From Pseudorasbora parva (lineage: Eukaryota; Chordata; Actinopteri; Cypriniformes; Gobionidae), in NCBI RefSeq assembly GCF_024679245.1, contig NC_090178.1, forward strand, positions 46,680,425-46,744,424: a stretch of DNA of 64,000 nucleotides, written 5' to 3'. Position numbers and translations under genes: made by a program. Position 1 is the first letter of the stretch, and every line of letters begins with the position of its first letter. Shown here piece after piece: positions 1 to 63,639 of this stretch. Under the pieces are notes generated by a model. The model searched no databases, was not told the DNA's origin, and saw nothing but the letters and a program-made list of their open reading frames with translations.

Positions 1-936
1 CTTACATACAGTTCCTTTAAAGTTCATGTGCATGTAAAGGCAGACGTCCCAAAACTTTTGGCAATATAGTGCATGTTTAGACATTCTAAAAGACTTTTTG
101 TCAAGGCTAGATATTTATATATAGATACATGGTCAGGTAGATATTTGTTAAATAATAACAGGTTTGCATAATGATTACAATCAAACATTGAAATTTTGGA
201 GGAACACATGGGAAGCCTTTTTGTTACTCAGTATTTAATTGACAATCGAACAAAATAAGGAATGGACAGCGATCATTCGAAATACTTTACACAAACATTT
301 TGCCATTAACATTTTTTTTTTTTTTTTGTCTGTGCATTCTGCATTGGGGTTGAATTTTATTTCACACCTGTGCAGGATCTTGCAACTCTTACAACACTAG
401 TTCAAATGTGTGAGTGTGGGTGTCTAATTTTGCACTCAAAATATTTTAGAGGGTCACCTATTCTTTGCTATGCTGTTTTGTTTTGCATCATGACTGATTT
501 GTAGATTGTACTACCAAAAGACTCAGGGTTTTCATATTTTCATATTTATAAACCCATAAATTCAAGCTTGGCCTTTTAACACTTGATGGCACCGTGTCGA
601 ATGTGAAGAGGGGGATTGCCATGTTAATCTTGGACTAAATTGGGAATTGAGAGGAACAGAAACTAATATTCACTGGAATGCCATATAACTTTACACCGCT
701 AGATGGGGGGAAATATCACACAGTGTAGCTTTGAGAACATCAAAACGTAATATTTTTTGGTCAAACCGAAGGTAAAACTGCCCTGTGAGAATGGGATCAC
801 AACCATTAGCATAAAACAACATCAACATTTGCTCAGTATTTAGTAACAAAGTGAAAAAAACGTATGACCTTTGACTAACGGCTGTTTCACATAAGTGATC
901 GTATTAGTGCCCTGATAATGGCTGATCATATCGTGT
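1..936. other. intronic stretch, nothing recognised
   Basis: AT-rich sequence with a poly-T run near 311-327. I see no exon, transposon terminus or RNA gene. It presumably belongs to the ascc3 intron downstream of exon 12. Confidence 0.5.
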
Positions 937-1250
937 TATTTGTAGGCCTGTCACGATAACAAATTTTGCTGGACGATAAATTGGCCAAGAAATGATTGTG
1001 ATAAACGATAATATTGTCGTTCTGAGACCATTTTCATCTAAAATAATAATAATGGCATAATGCAGGTACACCTTTTCAAAGGTCAATAAACTTTTTCTAA
1101 AGACTATTTAACACTGAAAACAGAAACATTTTAAATATTCACAATAAATGAACAAAACAACCAAAAACAATAAAAGCAATGGACTCCAAGTCTGTTAACA
1201 AAAAATGCACTTGAATAAATACCAAAAACAATAAATAAAATGGATGAAAA
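937..1250. mobile_element. hAT-like fragment (CTGTCACGATAA terminus)
   Basis: The stretch opens with GGCCTGTCACGATAAC and then an ACGATAAATTGG-type run. I recognise this as a common teleost non-autonomous DNA transposon terminus. The other end and the target duplication are not identifiable, so it is probably truncated. Family assignment is from memory. Confidence 0.35.
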
Positions 1251-1639
1251 CTGCAACGGAAGATTGTGTTTTAGGTGCATATTAGGGGTGGCATGGTTCA
1301 CAAAACCCACAATTTTTCCAGAACGCACAGATTGCTGATCCGTCCCTGCTGAATGATGAAGTGCCCGTGTTTTCTCAGCTGTCGCCGCGAATGTTTAGGA
1401 GTGTTGGAGTTTTGAAACGTCACAAATTCGTGTCGCGGCTGATGTGAATGGTTTTGACGCGAAATATTCGCTTATTCATTTTGCTTTTTGTGTGAAAGGG
1501 CATTAATGGGCAACACAGGTCCTTTGATGAGAAGAACCAGGTCTGCTTTTTGTGCGCTTTTTCTAGCATTTTTGACACATGCTCGTCGGAGCCAATATTG
1601 ATGAGGCACTTTACCTCCTCGTTGCTCTCCGTTTGCACA

Positions 1640-1975
1640 CTAACATTAACGTTACTCATTTTTGATACACCGATCGATCTTTCGCGTTGTCAAATCAGCT
1701 GACTATGCGTCGCATCTTATGACATTACGTCCTGTTTTTGGTCCGTTTACATGTCTTTGGTCCGTGTTGCGTTCCTATATCAATCGATCCGCACCAGAGT
1801 TTGTTTGGAAGCGGACCGAGACCCGTCTCTTCAGCGCTCTCGGTCCGCTTGTTTGGTGCGCACCAGGGTTCGGATGGCAGCGTTCAGATATGTTCAAATG
1901 AACTGCACTAACCGAGCAATCACACCAGGGTTTGTTTTAATCCAACCAAACATGACAAGTGTGAACACAGCCTAA
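1640..1975. mobile_element. one-ended MITE remnant
   Basis: It ends at 1975 in a sequence that reads GGCTGTGTTCACACTTGTC on the minus strand, a terminus familiar from cyprinid MITEs. Repeated CGGACCGAGA and TCGGTCCGC segments form an internal hairpin. No matching left terminus was found. Confidence 0.35.
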
Positions 1976-2821
1976 AAGATTATAAGTGGACATGGGGATA
2001 AAATAAATGAAAAGTTTAGAAAAAACATGGCCTATACAAAGTTTCCTTTCTTTAGTTATTACAGTAGCTGAGGAGTCGGTGTGTGTGTGTGTGTGTGTGT
2101 TTGGGTGTTTGCAACGAGGGAGAGGGCACAGACAGGTCTTTATGTTTAATGTGGCCTGACAGGCGTGCAAATGTCAGTGGAATGTTCTGGAATCATCTTC
2201 TTCTATTCATCGCAGATGTCTGAGCTGCCCTATGTGACCCTGTGAGGCTGGTGTGTGTGTGTGTGTGTGATCTCTCAGCCCTTGTTTTGTGATGGAGGTG
2301 TAAACTGTCGGGGCTGGACTGCGGCCACTGTGTCCAGAGATGACGTTGCCATGGAAACACAGTAAGTAATGAGCCCTGTGAAAGGGGCTGAAGATGTTTT
2401 TCTGTCTTTTGCTGCAGTCCACTCACTGCACTTTCACTGAACAGCTTGGATTTCCCACCAGGCCAATTATCAAAACAAGTAATCGTTCTAATTTTCTTGA
2501 ATTCACGCAGTTTGTTCATGTGAACTATTGAGCCAGACTATTTTCTGTTTGTTTATTTGAAGAGCCATAAAATGCAACCTCTAGATTTCAAAACACATAC
2601 AGATACTTATGCGGAAATGGAAAGTATCTGCCGACATTTCACAGAAAAGTTCACTGAAATGCCTTTTTCTGTGTGTAAACATCAAATCCTCCTCTTGAAT
2701 TGAATTGCAACTTACTAGTGACACACCTGGGTGCCGATGGCCAATATAATGCCACATCAACACAAAAGAACAAATGAACAAAGACAACTGAGACTCCTGT
2801 AGCTAAACAACACTCAATTCA
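1976..2821. other. intronic stretch with short (GT)n
   Basis: It contains (GT)n tracts at about 2079-2100 and 2250-2269. The open frames here on the minus strand are CA-repeat shadows with no domain. Nothing else was recognised. Confidence 0.5.
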
Positions 2822-3494
2822 TTAACTCTTTCCCCGCCAAACACCGAAATTTCCGTTATTTGTGAGAAAACGCTTCCAGGCCAATAACGGAATTTTCCGG
2901 GTTTCTGTGTTTTCACTGTCGGGCGCTAGGGGGCGCTATTGCGCATCTTCTGAATGAGTCCTAAATCTCCTGATCAAAACAGACGCGAGTAAGACGCAGT
3001 GAAATGAGCGCTCGCTTGTAATCATATGCATATTAAAATAACGTGATCATCTTCATTAAACACCATATGAATCAAAACTATCTAATGTTACTGAATGAAA
3101 TGTGGACCCAGGACGAGCTACAGGACTGTGTAAGCATTAGGGGTGTTGATGGACTCGATCTCCTCCATCTGTGTTTGATCGTTGCTCTGAATCTGATCTG
3201 GAAACAGTCTTTCACAAAAATTTTATTTTCTCAGCTTTTTTTTCAAAATGTTGCTTTTTTTATGAAACCTACCCATATTCAAGTGTTGATAAAAAAGGAA
3301 TGCATGAAGCTAGAATAAAATAAAAAAAAAATTTTAAAAGAAGAGGGTCAGTTCTTTATTTTGATATATTGCATGCTCAGATTTTTTTATTAAACAAAAT
3401 ATTCTATGGGCTATTAAATTTTGGTGAAAATTGTCAAAAACCCTGGCGGTGGCTGGCAACTTTTTTTTTAAAACGCTGGCGGGGTAAGAGTTAA
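2822..3494. mobile_element. TTAA-bounded MITE, 673 bp
   Basis: The left end is TTAACTCTTTCCCCGCCA and the right end its inverse, TGGCGGGGTAAGAGTTAA, so both ends share an inverted repeat and a TTAA site. TTAA duplications fit Kolobok or piggyBac families. A 91-residue open frame inside has no recognisable domain. Confidence 0.7.
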
Positions 3495-3527
3495 CAACAT
3501 TTAATGCATTAGGGATCATGAACTAAC

Positions 3528-5343
3528 TAAAGCCCAATTCGCACAGGATTAGTATTCTCTCGGGACCTCTGTGATTTAGGAATTACCCCCACATCTGAGT
3601 TTTGTGTCGTGCATTCACACGGGATAAGCAAATCCTGTGATTTTACTCAAATTTACAGACTTTTCTCCCGGATATGATGTCAAGAGCTGTAAATGTTTTT
3701 TTTTTTCATTATAGATATAGCTGTATGAAATCATATGTACAAAATATGGATTTTATACAGCTATATTTAAAAACAGTCATATTTATCGATATCGTTTTGA
3801 TTGTTTTATAGTAATAAAAATGATTTCATTCAACTGAGCTCAGACCAGCGGCTGGAGTCAGATGTCATTTATCACGAGTGAGAAGCTGACAATATACAGC
3901 GGAAGATTGAGCTTAAAGCTAAATGTAAAAGCGCCCATTTAATTAAACTTGTCATTGTACTGTTCTGTTCTGCTTTTCATTAATATTAATATTAAACACA
4001 CCATTCAATCAGTTTGCTCCTAAACTGGTACTTATTCTAAAGTGAAAGTAATCTGTACATCCACACAGGAATTCATAACGGTGCGCATTATGAATGCAGC
4101 CTCCGTTCTTCATGAAAGATAAAGATAGAAATGCACACAGGAAATAAAAAACTTGCAAAAATGATATACGATCCGCCTTATCCTGGCCAAATCACAGAGA
4201 TGCCGATTTGCACAGGACTACTTTTATCACTAGGGGTGTGACGGTGCACTAATCTGACGGTTCGGCACGTACCTCGGTTTTGAAGTCACGGTTTGGTATG
4301 ATCTCGGTACAGCAGTTTTACATAATTGCTTTTTATTTATTTTTATTCAACAGTGGTATTTATACTGCAAAAATGTGTCTGTCCTTAAATTCAATTATAA
4401 CTAAAAGTTTCTTAAAGATAATGCTGTAAATATAGGGAGTCCTTACTGAGGCTACACATTGTAATATTAAAGGTTAACAACAGAGCCCAACTATTAGCCT
4501 CAATTCAGTTATTTATTTTTAGATATAATAATCAACACTCATAAGCTTCACATGAGGCAGTTTTTGCATTAACTTCAAAATCTAATTATATATTTTTTAT
4601 ATATAATATAATAATTTATACACGTCTGTCAAATCATGACAGATTTATTTAAACATGCATTAAATACACAAGACATCAATAACAGGTTAATGTAGAATAT
4701 AATGACTATATAGGCTAATCTAGTGCATATGAACTAACGGCTGTGGGGTGGACACCGAATGACTTGCCTGGGGTAAATGTGATAGGGACATTGTTCTCAA
4801 GCTGTTTTGTTGAAACACAGATTAAGCGATTACACGACATATACATTTCAGTAAGGTGTAATGTATGCTCAACATACCTTAAGAGATATTAATGTTTATT
4901 CTTTAGGAAGACAGGATGGCGTTTGAACTGACGTGTCTGTGATCAGTCACATGACATTAAGGAGCGTCAAAACAGCACTTATCGTTTGAATTTTGTGAAA
5001 TGGACTGAATGCCTAATATGTTTGCGTGGGGACTCGGATTGAAGTATGTTCCAGGCATAAAACAAGCCGACTGTTAACTGTTAAAGATTGCATTCGGTAC
5101 ACACGTGCACTGAACCGAAAGCCCTGTACCGATTCGGTATGAATACGTGTGCCGTTACACCCCTCATTATCACAGGACCTCGGTGTTTAGCAAAATATGG
5201 TAGGAAATTTGCGGGGAAAAATATTACTTTACAAATTACAGACATGGCCGATTCGCACGGGATAAGGATACCGACATTCTCTGCATTATTACAAATCACC
5301 ATAAGGTCCCCAGATAATACTAGTCCCGTGCGAATAGGGCTTA
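3528..5343. mobile_element. palindromic MITE carrying a nested hAT
   Basis: The left end TAAAGCCCAATTCGCACAGG is matched in inverse by CCCGTGCGAATAGGGCTTA at the right end, and the adjoining about 20 bp are also inverted. Most of the interior (4231-5165) is a second element, so the host MITE is about 0.9 kb without it. Confidence 0.65.
4231..5165. mobile_element. hAT-like element, nested
   Basis: The termini are TAGGGGTGTGACGGTGCAC and, inverted, GTGCCGTTACACCCCTC. The flanks are TTTATCAC on the left and ATTATCAC on the right, an 8-bp target duplication with one mismatch, as expected for hAT. No transposase remains. It inserted into the MITE at 3528-5343 and is therefore younger. Confidence 0.7.
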
Positions 5344-5810
5344 AGAGTGATCTCTTGCAGTTTTTTAAAGATAAAGTTTGTCATTTAAGCACCAAAGGCT
5401 AAATAAATCACATTAAAAACATTAAACTATCTCTTAAAGCACTTTAAGAAAATGTAATGCGATAATAGATTTAACGTGTAAATAGATTTTGACACCCATT
5501 TAAGAATTTTCTGTATAAAACCAAGTTTATGTTCATTTATGAAAACAGTATTGCTCATTATTATTTCATGAAATTTGAAATGCATAACTAATGTTAATTA
5601 AGGATGAGCAAAAGTAGTCACAGCAATGGTTGATCATGAAAACAATGATCATGTTATATTATATTGTTCAAACCATAGACTTTAAAAAAAGATGGACCTT
5701 CACTATCTTCCAATGAGGAAAAGTGACGCCGCCAATGCGAATATGGCGCTGACATCTTGCGCTGATTTGGGACCTGAGTCCCAAAAGTAGAGGCGCGGTA
5801 TCAGGAGCCC
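5344..5810. other. intronic stretch, old repeat-like
   Basis: No exon is present. The 5680-5810 part resembles a diffuse teleost repeat (a GACTTTAAAAAAAGATGG-like stretch) that continues after the hAT insertion at 6748. The family was not identified. Confidence 0.35.
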
Positions 5811-5818
5811 GCCTACAC

Positions 5819-6739
5819 CAGAGTCCTGCAACGGGTCTCTGCATAAAAGTGGCTAAAACGGGTGGATTATGACATTTATAAAATTCACGGGCGGGGATGC
5901 GGGCGGATACATTAACCGTAGTAGCGCGGATAGGCGGATGAAAAATATGTGCAATATTTCTGTGGCAAAGTGAACGCGAGAGCGAGAGAGAGAGAGAACA
6001 GGGCGTGATTGTGAATGAGCGTCACCTGCGAGCCACACCGGTCTCGAGTTCTCTGAGGGAGCTCGGAAGCATATAAGGACGAGATATCACCAGACCTGGA
6101 TTTGACGTTGAGTTGTGTTTATGTTTTATTATGCGTGTGCGCATGGGAGATGTCCATGAAGGGCTACTCACGTTACTTTCGTTTTGTTTGGTTAAAGTCT
6201 TTTAAATGTTCGCCGGTTCCCGCCTCCTTCTTCCCCCATCCAACATATTGTAGGCTATTACAATTTCTATGTCCAAATTACCATTACACATACACGCAAC
6301 AATGATATACCATTTGACCCATCACGTCACCACCACTGCGACATTGAAACTTTAGTTGATGCCTCTCGTAGCGCAGAAGGAGCAAGCGTTGCAGGAGTAG
6401 CAATGGATGAAGTAAAAGTAAAGCTGGTGAGTGGAGTAGCTATATGAAATTGTTGACAATGAGTCTTTAAAGGCACTTTTGCCTGTTTCATTAGCCCATT
6501 CATGACGCTGTTGATGTTGAGAGAGGTGTAGGATAAAAAAATAAAGCATTTTAATTTGAATGTTTTAGCGTGTGTGATTTATCGCGGGCACGGGTCGGGT
6601 AATGGGCCAAATATTAACTGGTCTGGGCGGGTACGGATTTAATTTTGAAATTTTCACGGGTCACGGGTCGGATCTGGTGCTAAACCTTGCGGGTACGGGC
6701 GGGGGCCGGTCTCCAAAAATGGACCCGTGCAGGACTCTG
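5819..6739. mobile_element. hAT-like element, 921 bp, perfect 8-bp TSD
   Basis: The ends are CAGAGTCCTGCAACGGGTC and, inverted, GGACCCGTGCAGGACTCTG. Flanks at 5811-5818 and 6740-6747 are both GCCTACAC, a perfect 8-bp duplication diagnostic of hAT. There are no transposase motifs, so it is non-autonomous. Confidence 0.85.
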
Positions 6740-6747
6740 GCCTACAC

Positions 6748-8447
6748 TCCTGCAGTATCTGTACTGCAGAACAACCCATTCTGTCAGTGTGAAATAAACT
6801 GCTATGGAAATGTAGAAATTAAAGCTAAATCTCCGATCTCCTCCCGAAAATCCTGCAAAAAGTATGTTGGTGCCTCAGTGACAACTTCACTCAGAGAAGC
6901 TGTCAATCATGAAAGCAATCGATTTTTATCGAACTAATACTAACTAAAACCAAATTTATTTAAAGAACGAACACCTGAACTAACATCAGCGTGATAAAAA
7001 CCTAATACCTAAAATGACAGACCCCATCTTTGGAAAAGTGTAATTTTGATGAGCTATACTGGGGCCAACCAGCTGGGGGCGATCGAGACGAATCGGCTTA
7101 TCGGGATGTGAAAAGTATTTGGTATTTTGGTGGTACCTTGAGGTCTGATTGGTTGACGTTAAAATGTTGAATGTAAAATTGTATTGGTGTATGTAGAATT
7201 TAATAAAAATCTAAAATAAATCCTGCATAAGTATTATCCGTTGTTATGACTCTAAATGCATTAGGTGTTAACAAATTGAAGCTTTATTTAGGAATTTTAA
7301 AGCGGGGTTGTGTGCCCTCACAATTCGAAATCTTGGTTATGTTTTTGGGTGTACTAGAATATGTTTTCATACTTGATTGTCCAAAAAGGCATGATTTTCC
7401 ACATATTGTACATTATTAAAGCTACTCTCTCCCTTGTCTGGCTTGAACACACCGATTTCGATGAAACCCCTCCTTACGAAATGTGCTGTGATTGGCATTG
7501 CTTAGCAGGTGTTTTGGAAATGTCCCGCCCCTCCATAACCACAAGTTCTTTTCTAGGGTACATATTACAGATGCTATCAATTTCAAAAACAGATAAATCC
7601 TGATTTAAACCCTGATGAGGTTAATGAACAAGAGGATTTTGGACTTTTCAAATCTCAGATTTCACAGGACGTTTTAGAGTGGTGTGTTTTTTGTAATTTT
7701 CTTTACATTGCAGATATGATGTTATCCTCCATTTAACCGTGATATTTGTCAGAACGCTTTTGCTAAAACAAACTGTAATCGATCACAAAACCATGGCTAA
7801 TTATTCCTAAGGAGCGGTGAACCGTCTAAAAAAAGCAAAAGAAAACAAGCTGTTCTCCGTAAAACGTGCAGCGGGCACATAAACGTTGGGGTTGTAATGT
7901 TCAGGAACAGTGTTTAAATTTTAACCACTCTTGTTTGTCAGCCTTAGGAAGGTCAAACAGAGGAGTTTTGGAAACGGGACGGAATAAACAGCATCTCTTC
8001 TCTAATGCAGCTCGACCAGGCCTCGCAAACTTTTCTGCATATTCCTTGGGTGGAGATTATATAAATGAACATTGTGACTTCATAAAGGCCAGAAAAAAAA
8101 TCCTGCTGTAGTCCAAACAAGCCGTTTGTTGTGGTTTGTGGAAAGTGGATTCTGTTGAATAAAATATCTCCCTTTGGGTTGAAATAATTTAGAACATGTT
8201 ATTGCTCCAATTAAAGCAATCAATTACATATTTCAAATAAATGTTTTTTTTTGTGTGGTGTGTGTACTTAGTATGGCAATTAATTCAAAGTTTATTTTAA
8301 AACAATTGCTTGTCCAGAACCATGTATAACAGCTTTTGATCGGGCATGTAAAACCGCTACCATGTTGGGTCCTATAAGCGGACGTGATTTCACAGGCAGA
8401 CAGGATTTGTCATGACAGAAGAGACCCAAAAGTGAAACATGCAGTAC
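6748..8447. other. intronic stretch, no gene seen
   Basis: Short open frames at 7361-7603 and 7866-8111 have no recognisable domain and no splice support. Parts near 7420-7560 resemble a dispersed fish repeat. No ascc3 exon was recognised on the minus strand. Confidence 0.4.
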
Positions 8448-59205
<50,758 letters not shown>

Positions 59206-59343
59206 CTGTTCAACACCAGACCACAAGTGTCAGAACAACATGTCCATTTGGACGCTTTCAGCAACAAAAACATTAAAAAGTGGACACTATCTCCATGCAA
59301 ACTTACATAGCTGAGACACGTTATAAATATGTTTTTATATTTG

Positions 59344-60091
59344 TTAAAGGGTTAGTTCACCCAAAAATGAAAGTTATTTCATTAATTACTCCCCCTCATG
59401 TTGTTGGACACCCGTAAGACCTCCGTTCATCTTCAGAACACAGATGAAGATATTTTTGTTGATGGCTGAGAAAGGCTTCAGAAAGGCCTCCATTGGCATT
59501 CAGTCCATTCCCCCTGACCCGCTCACAAGACCCATAAAGGCACTAACGACATCGATACAGAGCCCATCTCACTATAGCGGCTCTACAATAATTTTACAAT
59601 GCGACGAAAATAGTTATTGTGCGCACAAAAATCAAAATAACGACTTTATCCACTAAGTTATTATCGTGAACTCGCCGCATGCGCGAGAATGTGACGCAGA
59701 TCCGCCGTTCATGACCCGGAAGAGGAGGAGCCGCTATCGCCTGAGCTCACGGCCGAGACCTACACAGAAGACAATAACTTGGCGGATAAAGTCATTATTT
59801 CGACTTTTTTGAGCACAAAAACTATTCTCGTCACTTCCTAACATTATTGTACAGCCACTGTAGTGAGATGGACTTTGTAGCGACGTCTTTAGTGCCTTTA
59901 TGGGTCTTGTGAGCGGGTCAGGGGGAATGGACTGAATGCCAATGGAGGCCTTTCTGAAGCCTTTCTCAGCCATCAACAAAAATATCTTCATCTGTGTTCT
60001 GAAGATGAACGAAGGTCTTACGGGTGTCCAACAACATGAGGGGGAGTAATTAATGAAATAACTTTCATTTTTGGGTGAACTAACCCTTTAA
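59344..60091. mobile_element. TTAAAGGGTTAG-type MITE, 748 bp
   Basis: TTAA-bounded hairpin element, near identical in its central and right parts to 32200-32939. It starts 138 bp upstream of ascc3 exon 1 of this window. Confidence 0.88.
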
Positions 60092-60800
60092 TAGTCCAGA
60101 GGAGAACCGGCACCCCGACTGAGTCTGGTTTCTGCCAAGGTTTATTTTTCTCCATCATGCCCTGATGGAGTTTGGGTTCCTTTGGTCGCCTTTGGCTCGC
60201 TCAGTTGGGGACACTAAAATTATGATCCAAATTATTCAACTAATTACATTGTCGCTATATGATAAATTAAAATAAGCTGATAAAATCACTTGAAATATGT
60301 ATTACATGAGAACTGTAGGAACACTTTACATCAGACTACTATTGTGCTTAAAAACACATTCTTCTAACAACTCTTCTATAGCAAGCAAAAAAAAAAAAAA
60401 AAAAAAGCCCTGTCTTCTTCTGGCTATTAAGTCTAGACGAATACTAGCGTTAAAATCTCCATAACTGTATTTCATTAATTCTATAAACTTAGAGCTTGAC
60501 ACTCAGCTGAACTCCTGCTAATCACGATCACGGTTTCATAGACGGTGAAATCTGTGGTGTGTATTTAGAGACAAGTAAGTGAAATCTTTACAGCCTGTTG
60601 AGCTGCGGCCTGTTTCGCGTTAAAGCGAGTGATATACTGTACGCTTCGTCCGGCAGAGCCTTTCCGCTTCGCTCATGCTGGGAATAAATCATCCTTGAGC
60701 TGTTTGATCCGAATCTGACTCTAATCTGAATCACACAGCTTCATTCACATTAGAGAACTGAACTCAAGCCATATTTAACACCTTCAACATGACCTGAACA
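60092..60800. repeat. dispersed fish repeat and unassigned DNA
   Basis: 60095-60240 (GAGGAGAACCGGCACCCCGA, TTTCTGCCAAGGTTTATTTT, CAGTTGGGGACACT) is a repeat I recognise as common in teleosts, class uncertain. The rest, including a poly-A at 60388-60406, is unassigned. Confidence 0.45.
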
Positions 60801-60804
60801 CATG

Positions 60805-60855
<51 letters not shown>

Positions 60856-60902
60856 GAGCGAGAGAGAGAGAGAGAGAGAAAGAAAGAGAGAGAGCGAGAG
60901 AG

Positions 60903-60998
<96 letters not shown>
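60805..60998. repeat. (GA)n microsatellite
   Basis: About 190 bp of GA with a few AGCG and AAAG breaks; RERE and SLSL frames are artefacts. Confidence 0.97.
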
Positions 60999-61001
<3 letters not shown>

Positions 61002-61083
61002 AACAGATGCTGCTTGAAAAAAAAATGTTTTCACAATGAAGAGCCTCACTGCAGGGATACTGTCTCTGTCTGTCTGTCTGTCT

Positions 61084-61257
<174 letters not shown>

Positions 61258-61544
61258 TTAGTAAAGTTAAAACATTACATATCTATTTAAAACATTTAAT
61301 TTACTTTCAAATAAAGTGCCACTTTTTATATTATTTACTACTGTACTATTTTACATTGCATTACATAACTAGAGTCAAAAAAATAACGCACTTGCAAGTA
61401 CCTTTCAAAAATAATATAAGTACACGTAGTTCAGTAATATAAAGTGTGAATTAATTTGTAGAAATATCAAAGGTATCAAATCCATGCTATGTGGGAATTA
61501 TAAATAAAATATTATGAACATAACTTACACAACTGTTTTAAAGG

Positions 61545-61960
61545 GTCAGACAGATTTGTTATGTTTTTGGAGCTGCATTTATTTGATCAAAATACAATAT
61601 AAACGGGTATATTGTGAAATATCATGATTAATGATTTTCTAACATATAGTAAAGTGTAATTTATTCCTGTGATCAAAGCTGAATTTATCATCATTACTCC
61701 AGTCTACAGTCTCACATGATCCTTCACTAATCATTCTCATATGAGGATTTGATGATCAACACACATTTATGATTATTATCAATATTGAAAATAAGTATTT
61801 TTTTTCCTTCCTTTTTTACCTGGAAACATTTTTTCAGGATTTTTTGATTAATAAAAAATTTATTTATTTACAGTAAAATGTAACATAAATGTTATAGACG
61901 TCTTTAGAGCCACAATTGAATGCATCCTTGCTGAATAAAAATATTAGGACCTGTCAAATG
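61545..61960 (-). repeat. dispersed repeat, copy 2
   Basis: Inverse copy of 27290-27590: CATTTATTTGATCAAAATAC, TTATTCCTGTGATCAAAGCT and CATATGAGGATTTGATGATC. Confidence 0.65.
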
Positions 61961-62349
61961 AAACCTCTTTCTGAGCCCAAACCTGTGAGCGGTAGAGTAT
62001 GCCATAATGTATTATGAACATGAAGTAGTAAGTGTATGAAGCGTTATGTAATGTTTGTTAATGAGATGTTAATGCGGCGGAGCGAGGACATGCTCAGAGC
62101 ATGCTGGCGGGTGATTAGTGCGGGCTGATGGTCATCCAGCTGTTTGGTGTCCCGCTGAAGGAGTTATGGACACACGAGAGCGGCCCATCTGTGGCCCATC
62201 ACAGCACCGGCCCTCAGGAGAACAATAGCAGCCGATCTGAGCCTATTCAAGCCTTTGTGCTCTTAAACGCAGGGGAGGAGACGGACAAATCAATGATTCC
62301 CTTCAGCTCCGCCTGCATAACCTACTGTGAGTCTGTGTGTGTGTGTGTG
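61961..62349. other. intronic stretch, no exon seen
   Basis: The plus-strand frame at 62128-62361 shows no domain. This is less AT-rich than the surroundings, but I could not match it to an upstream ascc3 exon. Confidence 0.4.
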
Positions 62350-62636
62350 TGGTCCTGGTAAAACCAGGTTATAAGGACAAAATGTCCCCACAAAGATGGC
62401 AATATCCCAAATCCTTATCCTCGTTTTGGTCCCCATGAAGAAACCAGCTTATAAATCACTAAATTATGTTTTTTGAAAATGTAAAAATTCATTGTAAAAA
62501 GTTGTGTGTGATGTTTAGGTATAGGGTTAGTGTGTGTGTGATGGGTAGGTTTAGGGTTAGTCTGTGTGTGTGTGTGCTGAGCAGGTTTAGGGGTCAGGTT
62601 AGTGTGTGATGGATAGGTTAAGAGGTTGTGTGTGTG

Positions 62637-62673
<37 letters not shown>

Positions 62674-62745
62674 TGAGGGGTGGGGGATGTGGTGGAGGGG
62701 CATGTTTTTGTGAAGTCAGGACACAAATGTGTATGATGTTTTTTT
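62350..62745. repeat. (TG)n-rich GTCCCCAC repeat
   Basis: GGACAAAATGTCCCCACAAA followed by several TAGGTTTAGGGTTAG-like units interrupted by (GT)n. It is related, inverted, to 30074-30260. Confidence 0.6.
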
Positions 62746-62928
62746 GTCAAGTTTTTTGACGAAACGCAAAACGTCATATGCACATGCTGAATAAAATTTG
62801 GAATAAAACAATTTTCTCTCAGAAATTGCTATTAAACTGCTTATTAAACACAATTAATTACAAACAATTAACAATTACCCTTGCACACCTGCAGGTAATG
62901 GATTGGAGACAGGACCAAAAAAGTCTAA

Positions 62929-63513
62929 GGCCATGTCCACACTAATACCTTTTCATTTGAAAACATATATTTTTCTCTCCGTTTTGGCCTTCCGTCCACA
63001 CTGAGACAGCGTTTTAAGTCAATGAATACGTATCGTTTTGAAAAACCTCTCCAAAGCGGATACTTTTGAAAACGCTGTCTTTGCGTCGTAATGTGGACTG
63101 TGAAAACGGAGGCTTTTTAATACGATGACGCATTTTTAGCCATGTGATGCAGTCATATGACCAATTCACGCCGTATTTATTTTGGCACGTCTCCCAGTCT
63201 ACATTTTCACTTGCTTTAGCACTTTATATTCATGTGTTACTCGCAGCAATAACTCCACCGCACTGTCAACCCATTTAAAAAACTCAGTGCCTTTTCTCGA
63301 CATTGCCGCAAAATTTCAACGAGTAAATAAACGAGTAGCGGAAATTACGCAAGTCGAAGCGTCTTGGATTTGCTCATGCGCAGTACGGGGATGTAAGCGT
63401 TTTCAGACGTTTCAGTGCAGATGAACATTTTTTTGAAAAAACAATTGAAAATGATAGTGTGGACGCGGAGCGTTTTTAGACGAAAACTTATCCGGATTAG
63501 TGTAGACGTAGCC
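62929..63513. mobile_element. GGCCATGTCCACACTAAT-type MITE, 585 bp
   Basis: The left end GGCCATGTCCACACTAATA pairs with the inverse of ATTAGTGTAGACGTAGCC. The frame at 63182-63424 lies inside it and is not a gene. Confidence 0.7.
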
Positions 63514-63639
63514 AAACATTTGCTTTTGACAAATACTTACTAAGAAACGGCATGTGACACACATACTTAAACGTGATGGTTTTAAGTAGAAAGACTGAAA
63601 TAGTATTTTATTTTACAGCTAACCTTTTTATTTTTAAAT